Assembly (NCBI GenBank): GCA_017590115.1
Contig: JAGGNK010008226.1
Span: forward strand, 3,827,617 to 3,891,616
Reading direction: 5' to 3'
DNA length: 64,000 bases
Source of the DNA: Montifringilla adamsi
Taxonomy: Eukaryota > Chordata > Aves > Passeriformes > Passeridae
Shown here: in pieces, positions 34,801 through 46,100 of the stretch
Position numbering within the stretch: position 1 is the stretch's first letter
How the letters are laid out: each line of letters starts with the position of its first letter
The notes under the pieces: model-generated
Told to the model about the DNA's origin: nothing
The model's input: only the letters and a program-made list of their open reading frames with translations
Databases searched by the model: none
Program-made: the position numbers and the translations under genes

Positions 34801-37800
34801 TTGACTAACCACTGCCTGTCTAAGACAACAAGCTCAGCTTTTCCTTCCCCCAGCTGTATACAGCTTTGCAGTGGCTTTTGGAATGTGTCTTCTGTGCCAT
34901 TTAATGGAGATAGCCAGGGAGGGAGAGCCTCAGAACTTGCTGTTACACGCTCAGGCAGTGCAGTGTGGGTGCCAAGTGACCAGAGCTGTGTTGGGGACCA
35001 ACACTGATGGGAGCTGTAATGCAAGCCATCTTTTATTTGTCCAAGGTTCCTGCTCTTCCATGAGCAGCTGAGCAGTTGATCAGCACCAGAAGAGGGGTTT
35101 TGTTCCCTTTCTCTCCTGAATGCCTTCTCTCTCCTCTCATGGCTCCAGTCTGGCCTTTCACAGGAGAGGGGGCAAAGGGGAATTAGCCATATCTGCATCA
35201 CCAAATTAATGATGTGCTCTAAAAAACCCCAACAAAACATACAACATCTGTTTGTGTGGCCAGGATCAGAAGTCAGTGCTGTGTGCTCTTAGGGGCTTGG
35301 ATTTGTCTCCAGCACGTAATTTGTTTGCTTAGTTTTAGTTTACCTCAAATTTAACAGGTTTAGACAGGAACAGCCATGCAAAAGCAGCAAACGTTCTGAC
35401 TGAGCATCCACTCCCTGCTCATTTCAGGGCTGGGAATGCTGTAGCTCAGGTTCCTGCTTGTTATAATGATGCTCTCACAACTTATGTGGTTTGTCTAGTG
35501 AGGCTCTTGGCCAAAAAACCAGGGAAATGGAGTCCTTGCATGCCGGAAACACGAGTTCAGTTTCTATGATGATTGCCCCTTTTTTCTCTTTAGAAATGAA
35601 AAGTATTGTGAACACACAATGGTTAACATTTAATAACGGATTTTTGTTTTCATGGCAGCCTCAACCTCCTGGAGCATCTGACCCTCCAACAGTTTCCCCT
35701 CAGACCTCTGGCAGACCCAACGCGGGGAGCCACGCGCTGCCTCGCGGTTATATCCCAATCCCCGTGATCCATGAAAATATGCCACGCCAGCCAGCACAAG
35801 CCTACCACCAGGCACAGAAGACCCACTACCCTGCCCAGCAGAGCGAGTTCCAAGCCCACCAGCCGGTGTTCCACAAGATCCAGCCGGAGGAGCGGGAGCC
35901 CAAGGCGGCGCGAGCGCAGTCTCCGTTCCGAGTGGCTCAGAGAGGCTCCTCCAGTCGGGAGAGTTCCCCGGCCAGAGTGAGCACCCAGGTGCAGCCCCCA
36001 GCTCCCATCCGAGTGCAGACAGTAGTAGACAGACCCCAGGTATGTAGAATGGGGAAGTGATTTGCCTGCCAGGGACCTGAGCATGGCTAGAGCTGTAAAA
36101 TGAGCTTGTACTAACACATACATGAAAGCACCTAAAGCAGTCTCCACTGCTAGATTTAAACAGGCTGGGAGATCCTGAGATAAGCAGCAAGTTGCCTTTC
36201 CACCTGTCAGGACTGTGGTGGATCACTGAAATATGATTTAACACATGATTTAATCTTCTCTTGTCAGAGTATAATTTGGTGTAATTACACTGAGGTCACT
36301 GATGTTGCATTATGTTTATGAGACGAAAACCAGGTCTGTGGGATTTGTGACATCTATGTAAATATACTTCACTGATGTCTCAGAACCATTTAGGGGATAG
36401 CATCAGATGCACAAAGTAATTTTTGCTATGAAGAAAGAGGATAAGCAAAATCCAGAGCTTTTTATTCTTGTGACTTGAAGCGTGTTCTTGGAACCTGCTG
36501 CTCGTTGAACATTTTTTAGATGTTAGAATTCTTACTAAAACTACAATTAAAAGGCTGCTGGGAGTTAGACAACTGTGAGTGTGTGGAAGGGGGTACATAC
36601 AGAAACAAGCCTTGATTTCCTCTCTGGAGATTTTTCACATTAAAAATGACAGGAACAGAATTTGGTTCATAGTTTTGAAAACCCAGGCTAGGACTAAACA
36701 AGGAAGACTCAAGATTTAATGGCATATTCTAGGTGAGTGCTAATTTATTTTTGTGGGTGATAGTTTTCACTCCCTAATCAAATTTTATGTTTAACAGGTA
36801 AAGCAGTAACAGACTTGTAGTGTAGGCCATTTACATACTTGGTTTGAATAAAATACAGATATTTTACTATTTAAATCCATGAGAGCTGGATTTAGTATCT
36901 TTCAAAATCCTTGTTTATGTGCCCAAGTAACTAAAGGGGGTGTCAGGGGGAGGAAAATGCAGATCTCTCAAATTTCAGTTTTCTGCTAAATCTCAATTTC
37001 AGGAGATTTCTGATTTGATGATTTAAAAGTGGAGTAATCCCATAGATAGTCTCTAATCGCTAAAGTGTAATAAGATTGACACAGTAACCTCTGCATGTAA
37101 ATAGGTTAAAGATTAAAACTAAGCACTAACCAAGAAAGGAATGTCCTGAAAACAGGAATAGGATGAGAATAGCCCAAAGTGTGATTAAAACTCAGTGAAG
37201 TAGTTGGCTTTTGAAGAAAGATGACCCCTTAATTAGTGAAATGGGATGAAATCTTTCTTCAGCAAGAAATCTCACTGATTTAAGCTAAGTGAAGGCTTTG
37301 CTCAAAGGTCCTGTCTTTTAAACCTGTCTGTGGGGCTGATTTTATTGAGCATAGGCAGGATTTGGTAGGTTGAAATTTAATGTTTGAGAGAGTTGATTGG
37401 TGACTATAATAACTGTTCAGCACAGTGCTGTTTTTCAGTTTAAAACAGTAAAATTCAGCAACTGCCAGGGAAGATTAAACATCTTGTGTATGTGAAATTG
37501 TACTGCTAGGAGTACAGAAAATTAGATGTTAGATTACTTGTTCTTTAGAGGGAAATAAGGAGCATTGTGTCTCAACACAAAACTTGCCTTGCTCACCAGG
37601 TTTCTCAGCAACAAGTCCCAGCTCAGGAGCCACCAAGACCAGCCCCTCCTCCTGAAGTCAAGCCTGACAACAAGGCAGCCCCACCGCCCGAAATGGAGGC
37701 ACCCTCCACATATATCCCAATCCAGGTCACCCACCAAGAGCCAGATCCTAAACCACAGCCCCAGAAGCCTCCAGCCATGGCAGAGAAAGCTGATAAAAAG

Positions 37801-38373
37801 GTTCCTTCCCCTGCTAAGGCTGCTCCCCCCCAGGAAAGGCCTCCTCCTGAAGAAGTGGCACCGCCAAAGACGATGGAAACAGGAGAACCTCAAAAGCATC
37901 CTGGTGTTTTGAAAGTGGAAGCAATTCTGGAGAAAGTACAAATGCTGGAGCAGGCAGTCAACTCCTTTGAAGGCAAGAAAACTGACAAAAAGTACTTGAT
38001 GATTGAAGAGTATTTGACCAAAGAGTTGCTAGCCCTAGACTCAGTGGACCCTGAGGGTCGTGCGGATGTGCGCCAGGCCAGGAGAGATGGTGTAAGGAAG
38101 GTCCAGACCATTTTGGAAAAACTTGAACAGAAAGCAGAAGATGTCCCAGAACCTGTTCAAGTTGATGGACTTCAGCCAAATTTGCCAGAGCCTAAGCCAC
38201 CACAGGAAATCATGGAGATTGAACCTGTGGAAGTCAAGAGCAAGGGAGATACCAGTAATAAAAATGCTCAAGAGGAAACCAAAATGGAAAGACATCAGCC
38301 TGAAACCAAGGAAGAAGTGTTTACCAATCTCGCCACCACGACAAACACATCCAATAACCCAACTGAACCATAG
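22633..38373 (+). CDS. BAG3: BAG3, BAG-domain Hsp70 co-chaperone
   Basis: Complete four-exon coding sequence: join 22633-22803, 33667-34008, 35659-36039, 37600-38373. It has 555 codons plus TAG (human 575). In order it holds a WW domain (about 20-53, [10 protein letters not shown]...TTTWSDP), IPV motif 1 ([10 protein letters not shown] 93-95), IPV motif 2 (GYIPIPV, 205-207), a Pro-rich region with a related YIPIQV (336-341), and the BAG domain (about 398-476, [11 protein letters not shown]...[11 protein letters not shown]). BAG3 is the nucleotide-exchange co-chaperone that links Hsp70 through the BAG domain to small heat-shock proteins (IPV motifs) and to autophagy partners (WW, PxxP), notably in muscle. 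Introns are 10.9, 1.65 and 1.56 kb, all phase 0. The ATG at 22,633 is the first in frame after a long ATG-free open stretch and matches known BAG3 proteins. Differences from human are in the findings. Confidence 0.97.
23521..23617 (+). repeat. GC-rich minisatellite in BAG3 intron 1
   Basis: About two and a half imperfect copies of a 33-41 bp unit with the elements GGGGcACAGCaGGGTCGGG and GGAGCCCTGGTGA (second occurrences at about 23,563 and 23,578; third partial at about 23,596). It falls on the downstream side of the CpG island. Confidence 0.7.
31920..32290. promoter_or_regulatory. Candidate internal regulatory CpG patch in BAG3 intron 1
   Basis: A GC-rich, CpG-containing block inside AT-rich intron. 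It has a TATA-like CTTTTTATAGC at 31,942-31,952, E-boxes CAGCTG (about 32,014) and a CRE-like TGACGTAA at 32,198-32,205. It could be an enhancer or an alternative BAG3 promoter, but no exon with a clear donor in the BAG3 frame is visible. Confidence 0.3.
33667..34008 (+). CDS. BAG3: BAG3 coding exon 2 (IPV motif 1)
   Basis: 114 codons, residues 58-171, from [11 protein letters not shown] to ...ATHGPE, with [11 protein letters not shown] and the conserved DKQCGQ block. Acceptor GTTTTCCCTTGCAG|GAA, donor CCCGAG|GTGAGC. The exon is GC-rich, unlike the flanking introns. Confidence 0.96.
34009..35658 (+). other. BAG3 intron 2
   Basis: 1,650 bp with consensus GT...AG ends. No gene, RNA or repeat is recognised in it. 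Confidence 0.85.
35659..36039 (+). CDS. BAG3: BAG3 coding exon 3 (IPV motif 2)
   Basis: 127 codons, residues 172-298, from PQPPGASD to ...TVVDRPQ. It contains [13 protein letters not shown], whose P206 corresponds to human P209 (the P209L myopathy site), and the conserved [12 protein letters not shown]. Acceptor TTTTCATGGCAG|CCT, donor CCCCAG|GTATGT. The human serine tract before IPV2 is reduced here. Confidence 0.96.
36040..37599 (+). other. BAG3 intron 3
   Basis: 1,560 bp, AT-rich, GTATGT donor. It ends at tandem acceptors nine bases apart. Nothing else is recognised. Confidence 0.85.
37600..38373 (+). CDS. BAG3: BAG3 coding exon 4 (Pro-rich region, BAG domain, stop)
   Basis: 257 codons plus TAG, residues 299-555. 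It starts [11 protein letters not shown] after GCTCACCAG|GTT. A second in-frame AG nine bases downstream (TTTCTCAG|CAA at 37,609) would drop VSQ. I chose the upstream AG because human keeps a VSQ in this part of the protein, but both may be used. The BAG domain keeps the [20 protein letters not shown] and [16 protein letters not shown] segments almost unchanged from human. The C-terminal tail after residue 476 is diverged. Confidence 0.93.
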   Translation, partial: VSQQQVPAQEPPRPAPPPEVKPDNKAAPPPEMEAPSTYIPIQVTHQEPDPKPQPQKPPAMAEKADKKVPSPAKAAPPQERPPPEEVAPPKTMETGEPQKHPGVLKVEAILEKVQMLEQAVNSFEGKKTDKKYLMIEEYLTKELLALDSVDPEGRADVRQARRDGVRKVQTILEKLEQKAEDVPEPVQVDGLQPNLPEPKPPQEIMEIEPVEVKSKGDTSNKNAQEETKMERHQPETKEEVFTNLATTTNTSNNPTEP

Positions 38374-38587
38374 CCACGTGCTGAAATCAAAACCTCTCAG
38401 ACTTTATAACTTAAAGTGTGTTTAAGTGAATTTTAAGTTGCATGCATTTCCGGAGCTCTTTTCAACTGGTTTTAATCAACATAGCAGCTTGGGACACAGT
38501 AAACACTTTGTGGGGAAAGGAGGGAGCTAGAAAGAAAGTGATGCATTTATCCTTTATTCTTACACTATGTAAAAGACATGTTTCAAA

Positions 38588-38593
38588 AATAAA
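38588..38593 (+). promoter_or_regulatory. BAG3 proximal polyadenylation signal
   Basis: Canonical AATAAA 215 bp after the BAG3 stop. It could give a short 3' UTR form. Confidence 0.5.
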
Positions 38594-38885
38594 CCCTGTA
38601 CATTAATTGCTTTTAGATAAGCTGAATGGAAAAAAAAATGACTTCAGGGTTAGTATTGATGCGTGTTGTTTAAGGTGTATTCTTTTGCAGGTGATTTTTG
38701 TAAAATCAGTGGCCTGCATTGTCAGAATACCAGTCCTCCTACAAGTATAGCCACTCTTAACAGTAATGTTTTTACTTTTAATGTTCACAGTTGGGCACTT
38801 TAAGTAATGATGGATAGAAAGTGTGCAAGAAACTGTAGGGATATTTATATGTGTGAAGGACTTCAATGCTATATTTTAAGAGGGA

Positions 38886-38891
38886 AATAAA
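38886..38891 (+). promoter_or_regulatory. BAG3 distal polyadenylation signal
   Basis: Canonical AATAAA 513 bp after the stop, within GGGAAATAAAATAATATGG, with a downstream GT/T-rich stretch. It is the more likely main cleavage signal. Confidence 0.6.
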
Positions 38892-41800
38892 ATAATATGG
38901 AAGCCTAATTTAAGTCTTGTGATTTTATAAGCTGGAACTGTAAAGGCAGTAACTGGTTTCAAATACACTACTCTGAACACAGACTTGTTAGTGTAGCATT
39001 ATAGTTGAAGTCTGACAGCTGTTTTCTCATCAAGGCAAAAGCATGCCTTCCTCTATTTGTGTCCTCCCTTCTGATGTTGTTGCTGTGTCACATCTATGGA
39101 TTGAGAAAGGAATTTGGCTGAGCATTTCTGCCCCCTTGCCCTGGAAGTCACCGTTTAATAGAAATGTTTATAACCTTGAGATCTGTGGTTGTCTTACAGA
39201 AATTTCCAGATCTTAACTTCTCCTGCAAAGTCACTATTGTTTTATTAACAGTTATGAAATTTTGTATGCAGAAGTACACTTTTTTTGTATTTAGAAATAC
39301 GTTTTGTATTCAGAGTGTCAGTAGGATTCCTCTCACTTTGTGAACAGTTTTAAGCAACGCTTTGTAAAAGGAGATTAACAATTTGCACTTAAGCAAGAGA
39401 CATAAACCATTTTTCTGCTACACCCATGTGAAATGAAAGCAGCAGAGTCAGTGCAGGAGTGCAGGGGAGGAAGGGGTCCTAACTGGAATCCAGAAGTTAA
39501 TACTTGTTAATTTTACAAATGCAAATTTTCTTTCACCTGATAGCATGTTTGCAGCATAGAACCCCAAATTTATGAATGCCAAAACAAATCTGCTCAAGGC
39601 AATTGACCCCTCACTGAGCTACACTTAGAATCATGAGAGTGCATTTGAAATAAGGTTTAAGCCCATTGAAAATCTCTTCTTTTTAAGAGGCAGGTTGAGA
39701 ATGGTCCTTGAGAACTGTAACTCTTTATTTTAAAGTAACAATACGGCATGTAAATTATACTGCAATCTGTGTAGCATTTGGGCTGTGAACTGTCTGCTTA
39801 GTTGTAGGTGGAAGGTTGATGCTTCTTTTTGTTTCATTTTCATAGTCAACAGCATGGTGTGAGAATACACAATGTCTTGTAACCTTTTGGCTGCTCCAGC
39901 TTTGGGAGCAGCATTTGAGGCATTCTAGAAGAAGAGGTGTGAAAGTTCAGCTGCCTGCATAATTCCTGCATGAACTCACTTCAGTGGCACATTGCTCATG
40001 CAGGGTTACATTTCAGCTGAGGACACAAATCTGACATCATGTAACAAAAATACTTAAATTGAGGAAAATCAGCTGTGGATTTTTAGAACTGAGCTCTCTA
40101 AGCAAAGTCTGTGGGAGGTATAAGGCCGTATCTTTTAATGGTTTCTCCTAGTAGACCACTAAAATAATCCAGATCAAAACCACCTCATTAACTGAGGTGT
40201 CACAGTGGAAATTAGGATTATATCTTAAAGATGTAGTATTTACAGGGAGCTAAACAGGTGCTAGATTTCTAATACATGTCATCTGCTGTTAATGGGGCCT
40301 GATTCATGTTGCATTATTCAGTGTTGGTCAGAGTAGGTGGAGTCAAACTGAATTACAGCTGATGGGATTCTTTAAGAAGCAAAGCTGGACGTAGAGCTGC
40401 ACTCTGCCAAGTGCTGCTTTAGAAGTTGATTCTTAAAGTCGGTGCTACTACTGCAGAGTTAGGTACAACTCAAAACAAAGTGAGGTTTCATGATGTGGCC
40501 TAATAAGGGAAAGTACATTTGGCTGCCCTGGAGCTGCCTAGCTGGAGACTGGTGCTCTGAGTCATAGGCTCTCTTTGTTTCCTCTGTTGCTCAAGACTAA
40601 ACTGCGCCCAGTCCAGTTTATATGTCTGGACACATCAGCATAGCTACAAATCCTGCATATGGGCTGGGAGGAGGGAGTGGCCAAGGAGGAAGCAGCTGAA
40701 GATTCCCACCCATTCCCTGTGAGCTCCTGACCTACTCTGTGCAGAGCCTGTTTGCTGCCTTGACTCGGTACCAAGGATGTGTGGAGCTGGCAGGGGAGGA
40801 AGGGGACTCCTCCTCCTCTTGCCTTTCTGCAGGATGGTGGTACCTGCTGTGTGCTTTGACCCTGGCTGATGGCTGGAAACTTGGCTTTGAAACTCAGGTA
40901 GAAAGCACTTAGGAGTTCAAAGCCATAAGAATTATGTTACATTAATTCTCAAATACAGCTGTGCACGACAAACAGCAGCTGTGCTGTTGAATGCAAGGTT
41001 TTCAAATAAACAGTGCATTTGCAGCAGCCATTTCAAAAAATTGAACAAATGTCAAGCAATGCAATTTATTCAAAAGCAAACGATCCCCTGTCATCGAAAG
41101 GCACTGATTCAGCTCATTTCAAAGTAGGAGGGATATGAAAAGCCTGTACATGGAACCACAGTAAAAGCTTAGGCTATTTTCTGATTGCACTATCTTGTCC
41201 AGCTAGTGCTATTTTAAATGCCAGTAGTGGCCTGTTCTCTATATTTAAACCCTCACAGCAGCAAGGCATTGTGTTTCCTGTAAATATAGCACTTTGACTA
41301 TTTATTTACAGACTGCCAAACCATGCCATGCCCCGAGGAAGGGGCAGCAGTTACATTGCCCCCAGGAGCAGGGTGAGACAGGAGTTGGTGTCTAATTCCT
41401 CTCCAGAGGGAGGGACAAACCCTTTATCTGGGATCTGTTTTGCTTTCAGCTTGATGTTGGCTCAGCTGTGTTTGCAGGCAAGGTGGGGAAGGAAAGGGGT
41501 ACAAATCACACTCCACCCGGGAGGCAGGAAAGCAGCACAGCAATTTGTAGAGGCAGATTCTGCCCCTGCACCTCAGTTCAAGGTAAGTGAAGGAAAGCCC
41601 TGATCCAGTGTTCTCAGTGAGGGTATCTCTTTTAAAAATAATTATAATAAAAAAATAGCTTCTGCTGGCTGGCACACAGCTGCTGAGAGGACAAATCTCC
41701 GTCAAGGTATGCTTATAGAAGATTTTGATTTGCTGCATTTTCAGATCTCTCCTTGAATGTGCATGTCTTGATCTTTTTAAATACTCAGGTAATCAAATAG

Positions 41801-43093
41801 AAGGCACTATATCATGAACTCAAATAAAACGTACACAAACATGGGGAAAAATTGGCTCAGGCTAAAGGCCTAGTAATGGGCAATAATTTCTGTGCTTTTG
41901 GTCCTGTTGTGTCCAAGAAATAAAATGCAGATGTCCTAGAAACAAATCTTAGTGCTGTAAAAGTTGAATATCATAAAATTTTGGGTCTGTTACAAAAACC
42001 AGCAGTAAAACAGTTTTTCTGACAAAAACAAATCCAGCCCTTCTCGGCCACTTGGGTAAAGGAGGCCTTCAGGAAAAACTAATCTGAGCTCAGCACTCAC
42101 TGGGGAATACAGATTGAAGCCAGAAGTTAACCATACAAAATACCATTTACTGTAAATATTAAAACTCCAAAGCCAAACTTCTCTGGGTAGATATAGTACT
42201 GCCATTAATGAAATGTGAACACAATCATTTTAGCATTTAGCAAGCAGTAGTTTTATTGGCACTTTCACCTATTTATGTGCAGTGGGTACAGGAGAGCCAA
42301 ATGAACAAGTGTGTTTAAACTATTCTTTCTTGAGATAAATCTTTTGCTTAAAGATCAGTGGGTGACACTGAGATCCACTGGCCTGGTTGCACAAAGAAGC
42401 AGCCTTTAAGACTGGGTAATTTGGGTTCCTGAGCTCTGCCCAAAGAGCACATCCATAGGATTGTGCAGGGGATCAGTCCCTGTGCCCGTGAACCACGAGG
42501 GGACCATGGATGGTCTGTAACACTAGAGACCAGTGTAACTGAATGCCAGCCCCTCTAATCCAGAGCAAGAGTTATTTTAAGATGGGCAACAGGCTGGTTA
42601 CAAAGCAGGGGAACACACCAATTCTCAAACACCTTTCTAGGATCTATAAATAAGTAACTTAAAAAGAATAAAGAAGCTAGTCAGTTGTTCCTGCTGGAAT
42701 TTCCATTCCAGAAGCTGGAAATCTGCATGAAAAAAGGAACAGGTCCAGCCAGCCTTTAGCTTCCATATGTCCTGCACCAGCAAATTGCAGGGCAAGCAGA
42801 AGTGGAGAATCTTACATTAAATTTCAGACTGTAAGAAGAAAAGCACATTTGCCACACATATTTCAGAAAATAATTCCAAAGGGCACTGCTCTGTAAGGAC
42901 ACACTTCATGTTTCAGAATTAAAAATGTAATCTGGAGTTCTTCATCCCTGGTTCTTTACATTTGACATCTATTCAAGGACTGTGCAATGTTCTCTGACGT
43001 GTGCCACAACAAACACAGAAATCACTGACAGGTTTGTACTAAAGAATGACATTGGAAGTCTTGGGAAAAAGGCTGGAGATAGAACAGAGAGGA

Positions 43094-43138
43094 AAATAAT
43101 TAACTATTTCTAGTTAATTATTTCATTTCTAATGAAAT
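43094..43138. repeat. Two overlapping AT-rich perfect inverted repeats
   Basis: AAATAATTAACTA (43,094-43,106) and TAGTTAATTATTT (43,111-43,123) form a perfect 13-bp stem with a 4-nt loop. ATTTCATT (43,120-43,127) and AATGAAAT (43,131-43,138) form an 8-bp stem with a 3-nt loop. The two share 43,120-43,123, so they cannot both be fully paired. Function unknown. Confidence 0.8.
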
Positions 43139-46100
43139 ACGGTGCCTGTGTTAGGAATGAGGTGAGCAGGCAAGAAAATGTAAGAAACTTTGAAATAATA
43201 CTACTTATATCTGTTCAGTGGGTAGATGATCTGCCTGCTGTTCATCTGACTTCACAAATATAATTTTTAAAAATGGGGGTTTACTTGAGTTTTAAAACAG
43301 TAGAAGAAATACACTGAATTTAGCAACAACGGGGTTATAAACTTAGCCTGTTTTTTACTGCATTTCTGCAGCCCCTGACAGTGAACAGATGAAATCTGCA
43401 AAATCATCCACATGGGTTACTTGAAGCCCTGATTTATTGCTCTTCATAATTTTGTGAACTTTGAGTTCTCATCCATTTCTGTCTTGTCAGGAAAGCTCCG
43501 CTCCTTCCATTTGCAGAAATGAGCAGTGTCTGGAATAATTCCCTTGCGCATTTCCCACAGGGTTGGCAGGCAGATAATGTGTTTTTTTTCTGCAGCCCAT
43601 ACTGATCTGTGGCAAAGAATAGGAGTTGTCAGCACTCTGTCTTGCCACTCCAAGTGCACAGCTCAGATTGTAAAATCTGTTAGTGAGAGCCATAATGTTT
43701 AGCCCAGTGCAAGCTTTCCTATTTTATTTAAATCAGGATGAGATGAAAGCAAGGCAAACCTAAAGCAGTTTTCCCCAGCAGCCATACATGCAGCAATTTT
43801 TTACTTTTTACTACTGATGGAATGACAACACACATACCTAGCTGGGCATTTCAGTAGGTGTTGGTGAGTACTTGGATCCCAGGACCTTCCCTCGTGTCAC
43901 AATTGATGATGAGCTCCTGTCTCATCTCCATTTCTGCTCTCCCCAGCTGCCTTTCCACAACCATGAAATGTTTCTTTCCCTTGACCTATTACCACATAGA
44001 AAAAAGAGCAAGACAGAGCATGTGAAGGTTTCTCTTAAAAAATTGAGAGAGTTTGGTCAAAAGAAGTGCTGGAAGTTCAACTCTAACCTCTCTCATCAAT
44101 TACAGGTGATCTTCACCTTAAGCCAATATTCTCAAACATTTATCAAAGTTTCTGCATGACTACATACCCAGTATAAAGCCAGCTCTTAAGACGGAACATG
44201 CCTGGAAGCATGAAAACACAGATCAAGGTAACTGTAAATCAATCCAAATTGGGCTTCTCTCCACCCAAGAGTGAAATAATCCCATTTGCTTTAAAACTTT
44301 GCAAATTTGGCAGATGGAAGCATCTGCTGGTGCTGAAAGTGCACTGAAGCACTACCAAATTTTAAAAGGCCTTATTTGTTTCATTTAGTTCCTAACATTG
44401 CTAACTAGCACCCTGACAAAGAATAAATCTTGTACATCAGAGGTATCTTTTAAGTCTAAAGAGTAGTTACTTCAATATGCTACTCTGTGACAAATAAAAG
44501 TATCAGCACTGAAGTTTAGCTGTATGGATGTATTAGATTACACTGAATAAAGGATATAAGGTAGGGTTGGATAACAATATCATAAACAAATATTGCTGCC
44601 TAGAAACAGCAGGCATAGACACATTAAAATATTTAAGGTACCTTTAATATTAACTACCTAGCAACAAGTTCCTGATTACTTCAAGGAAAATAGGTGGAGA
44701 AAAAAAACTACTGGAGAAGGCACGAATCATAGCAATTATTATTGTTATACCTTTTTTTCTCCCCTCAGTAACAATTAGACACGTAACTCTTGTTGTATAA
44801 CGTACAATTACCTGTGTAGGGAATCCCTGCCTTAAATAGTTTGCGCTTGACTACGCTAACAAAGAGACATGGTTGTGAAATTAGAGGATATGGATTTGAC
44901 AGAGCTGAGAAGCTGCATGGCCTCGGATTTACAGGGTGAGCCCAGCAGCCCCTCTGTGTGCTCATCCCTGGTTTGGGATTGCAGTCAGAATCCAATATAT
45001 CCAGCTGTGGCACAGGAACCTGAGGCACCTCACAGGATGTCATTTGACAAGAGAACCAGGGCAGGGCACAGGTTTTGATGCCTCAGGTTTAGCTTTTCTA
45101 TTTTTCAGATTCTGTGCTGCTTTAGTGTGTGGGTCTGGGTTCACATCAGGGGATGGTGAGCTCTGTGCACAGAGCAGGGAGACAAAACAATTCCCGCTCC
45201 AGCTGGGCACCAAGGACAAATGATCCAAATCTCAGCCCAAGAGCACAAACCCCATGGGCTGGAGAGAGAAAAACAAGCAGGATGGGAGTGCAGGGGCTGA
45301 GCTGGAATTGGACACTGAACTGCAATGTGCACATGGAGCAGAGCTGATCCCAGGGAGAGACCCCGTGAGCGCTCGTGCATTTTGGGACCATTTGGGTTCA
45401 TCCTGGGTGCAGCCCTGGCTGGGCTCTTGTGCTGCCCAAGGTGTGTCCATTGAGGCCTTTTAGTAAATCCCTGGTTTATTCTTTAGCTCTGCCCAGCCTC
45501 TGTTCTAGGTCAGCCTTCTCAAGGCATCAGTCTCTCCTCCCAGGACGCTGCTGATGTCACCAAACCCATCTGAGTGTCCCCGAGGGTCCCAGTGTGGCCC
45601 AGCTGCCTCCCTGCAGCACCACCACACCTCCCAGGCACCAGAATTTCCTCCTGCCTTGCTGGAAAAGCAGAAGGACGGCCATGGAAAATGGTTTCCTGTA
45701 ACAGTGAAGAGAATTTTCTCACCTTTCATGTGCCCACCGTGCTCCCCAGTGGTGTGGGCAGGCTCTGGGGGATGCCTGCATTCCTAGGGTTTATTTTCAA
45801 AGCTTGTAAAAGGTGTCAGGTTTGCACTGGAGCCTTGGGGTCCTGCAGTTCCATTTTTAACAAACATTGACATATCCAGCATTTTAACAGGGCATACTTT
45901 CAGATTTGGCTTCCAAGCTGGGTTTTGTAGAACACTGTTGGCACATGACCCTCTTGATCTTCACATAAAACCAATCAACACTTCCAGTCTGGGATCTACA
46001 TGAACATAATTACCTCAACACAGGCATTAGAGTTTGTTTCAGTTTATAAACCCAAAAAAAGCCATTGGCTCATTTCTGCACTTCTTTATTCCATGACCAC

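Larger units (their letters stand above)
38374..38905 (+). other. BAG3 3' UTR (probable)
   Basis: AT-rich sequence after the TAG, with AATAAA at 38,588-38,593 and again at 38,886-38,891. The latter is followed by T/GT-containing sequence (TTTAAGTCTTGTGATTTT). It gives a 3' UTR of either about 0.23 or about 0.53 kb. The end position is inferred. Confidence 0.65.
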
